This document shows, one piece after another, positions 14,812 to 15,513 of a DNA stretch of 15,513 nt. The position numbers were made by a program, and so were the translations under genes. Each line of letters starts with the position of its first letter. The stretch's first letter is position 1. The stretch is from Burkholderiales bacterium (GTDB lineage Bacteria > Pseudomonadota > Gammaproteobacteria > Burkholderiales > JAEUMW01). The notes beneath the pieces were generated by a model. That model did not search any database, was not told the DNA's origin, and saw only the letters and a program-made list of their open reading frames with translations. Location: the NCBI GenBank assembly GCA_016791285.1, contig JAEUMX010000462.1, positions 1-15,513 on the forward strand. Direction: 5' to 3'.

Positions 14812-15495
14812 TCACGGCACTTCGGCGGCGCCCATCCGGGCCCGGATGATCTGTGTCTTGCGCTGGATCCAGGGCGTGTTGCGGCGGCCGTCGTAGAACC
14901 GCGGATTGGGCACGATGGCAGCGAGCCACGCCGCCTCGCCCGGCCCGAGATGCGCGGCACCGGTGCGGAAGTAATGCTGGGCAGCAGCCTGCACACCGAA
15001 GACGCCGTTGCCCCATTCGATCACGTTGAGGTAGATCTCCAGGATGCGCCGCTTGGTCATCACGCGCTCCAGCATGAGCGTGATGATCGCTTCCTGACCC
15101 TTGCGCAGCGGGCTGCGTTCACCGGACAGGAACAGGTTCTTCGCGAGCTGCTGCGAAATGGTCGAGCCGCCGGCGACGATGCGTCCCTTCTTTAGGTTCT
15201 TCTCGTACGCCTTCTCGATCGCCTCCCAGTCGAAACCTTCGTGATCGGCAAACTTGCCATCCTCGGCCGCGATGACGGCGCGCTTCAAGTACACGGAAAT
15301 CTGGTGGTAGGGCACCCATTGGTGCTGCAGCATGGCTTGCGGGTCGCGCTCGCGCAGCGCGGCGAGCCGGGCATCCATGAAGGCGGTGCTGCGCGGGTTG
15401 TGCGTCGACCACCACCACACCTGCGCGAAGATCCAGAGCTGGTAGACAACGAGGAGCGCGACGGCGAGGCCGAGCAGTTTCAGCAGGAGCCGCAC
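14812..15495 (-). CDS. mtgA: Monofunctional biosynthetic peptidoglycan transglycosylase
   Basis: This 227-residue GT51 enzyme polymerises lipid II into glycan strands at the outer face of the inner membrane, without a transpeptidase domain. One N-terminal membrane helix (about 3-27) is followed by the GT51 domain. The catalytic Glu is E78 in AAEDGKFADHEGFDW; next come GRIVAGGSTISQQLAKNLFL (104-123, key residues GGSTISQQ), the second conserved region RKGQEAIITLMLE with E136, and RRILEIYLNVIEWGNGVFGV. Length is normal for MtgA. The start is a GTG preceded by GGGGGA about five bases upstream, close to the window's right edge. A TGA at 15511-15509 on the same strand could be the stop of the preceding gene (aroE precedes mtgA in many betaproteobacteria), but too little sequence remains to tell. 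Confidence 0.96.
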   Translation of the reverse strand: MRLLLKLLGLAVALLVVYQLWIFAQVWWWSTHNPRSTAFMDARLAALRERDPQAMLQHQWVPYHQISVYLKRAVIAAEDGKFADHEGFDWEAIEKAYEKNLKKGRIVAGGSTISQQLAKNLFLSGERSPLRKGQEAIITLMLERVMTKRRILEIYLNVIEWGNGVFGVQAAAQHYFRTGAAHLGPGEAAWLAAIVPNPRFYDGRRNTPWIQRKTQIIRARMGAAEVP

Positions 15496-15513
15496 TTGCG
15501 TCCCCCGCTCACC

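Noticed and set aside
13975..15195. Plus-strand open frame of 406 codons across mgtE and mtgA
   Set aside because: It runs antisense through two well-supported genes and the gap between them, and shows no motif.

Overview
The window is GC-rich, gene-dense chromosomal DNA of a proteobacterium. The gene content and order best fit a betaproteobacterium: glyS-gmhB-plsC-DUF45 metalloprotease, then lptM-lysA, plus a monofunctional transglycosylase and a lysine/alanine-rich histone H1-like protein. This placement rests on family recognition and gene order, not on a search. I see no insertion sequences, phage genes, CRISPR arrays, tRNAs or rRNAs.

Layout. Positions 1-10362 are read on the plus strand. 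First comes the 3' part of glyS (glycyl-tRNA synthetase beta chain). A tight cluster follows: gmhB (LPS heptose phosphatase), plsC (phospholipid acyltransferase) and a DUF45/YgjP-type zinc metallopeptidase, with 4-base start/stop overlaps. Next is the pair lptM-lysA (OM-assembly lipoprotein and diaminopimelate decarboxylase), headed by a perfect TATAAT set so close to the lptM ATG that the message may be leaderless. A histone H1-like DNA-binding protein then sits alone, with its own candidate promoter and a strong intrinsic terminator. It is followed by an RND efflux pair (lipoprotein adaptor plus 1020-residue inner-membrane pump) with no outer-membrane channel gene alongside, and a small one-helix membrane protein of unknown function.

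Positions 10384-15495 are read on the minus strand, so the two halves converge at about 10370. In transcription order the minus-strand genes are mtgA (peptidoglycan glycosyltransferase), mgtE (magnesium channel), a secreted lipoprotein alpha/beta hydrolase, a zinc-less MDR oxidoreductase, and an FkbM-like methyltransferase. The mgtE, hydrolase and MDR genes are spaced 8 bases apart, with each upstream stop codon lying inside or touching the next gene's Shine-Dalgarno sequence, so they are probably one translationally coupled operon.

Theme. Much of the window serves the cell envelope: LPS core (gmhB), phospholipid (plsC), LPS-translocon maturation (lptM), the lysine/DAP step (lysA), drug or solute efflux (RND), and peptidoglycan (mtgA). 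I found no convincing new multi-gene system; this is mostly ordinary core genome. The points most worth a second look are the probable leaderless lptM start, the recent-looking tandem duplication inside the histone-like gene, the mgtE-hydrolase-MDR coupling, and the uncharacterised small membrane protein and FkbM-like gene flanking the convergence point.
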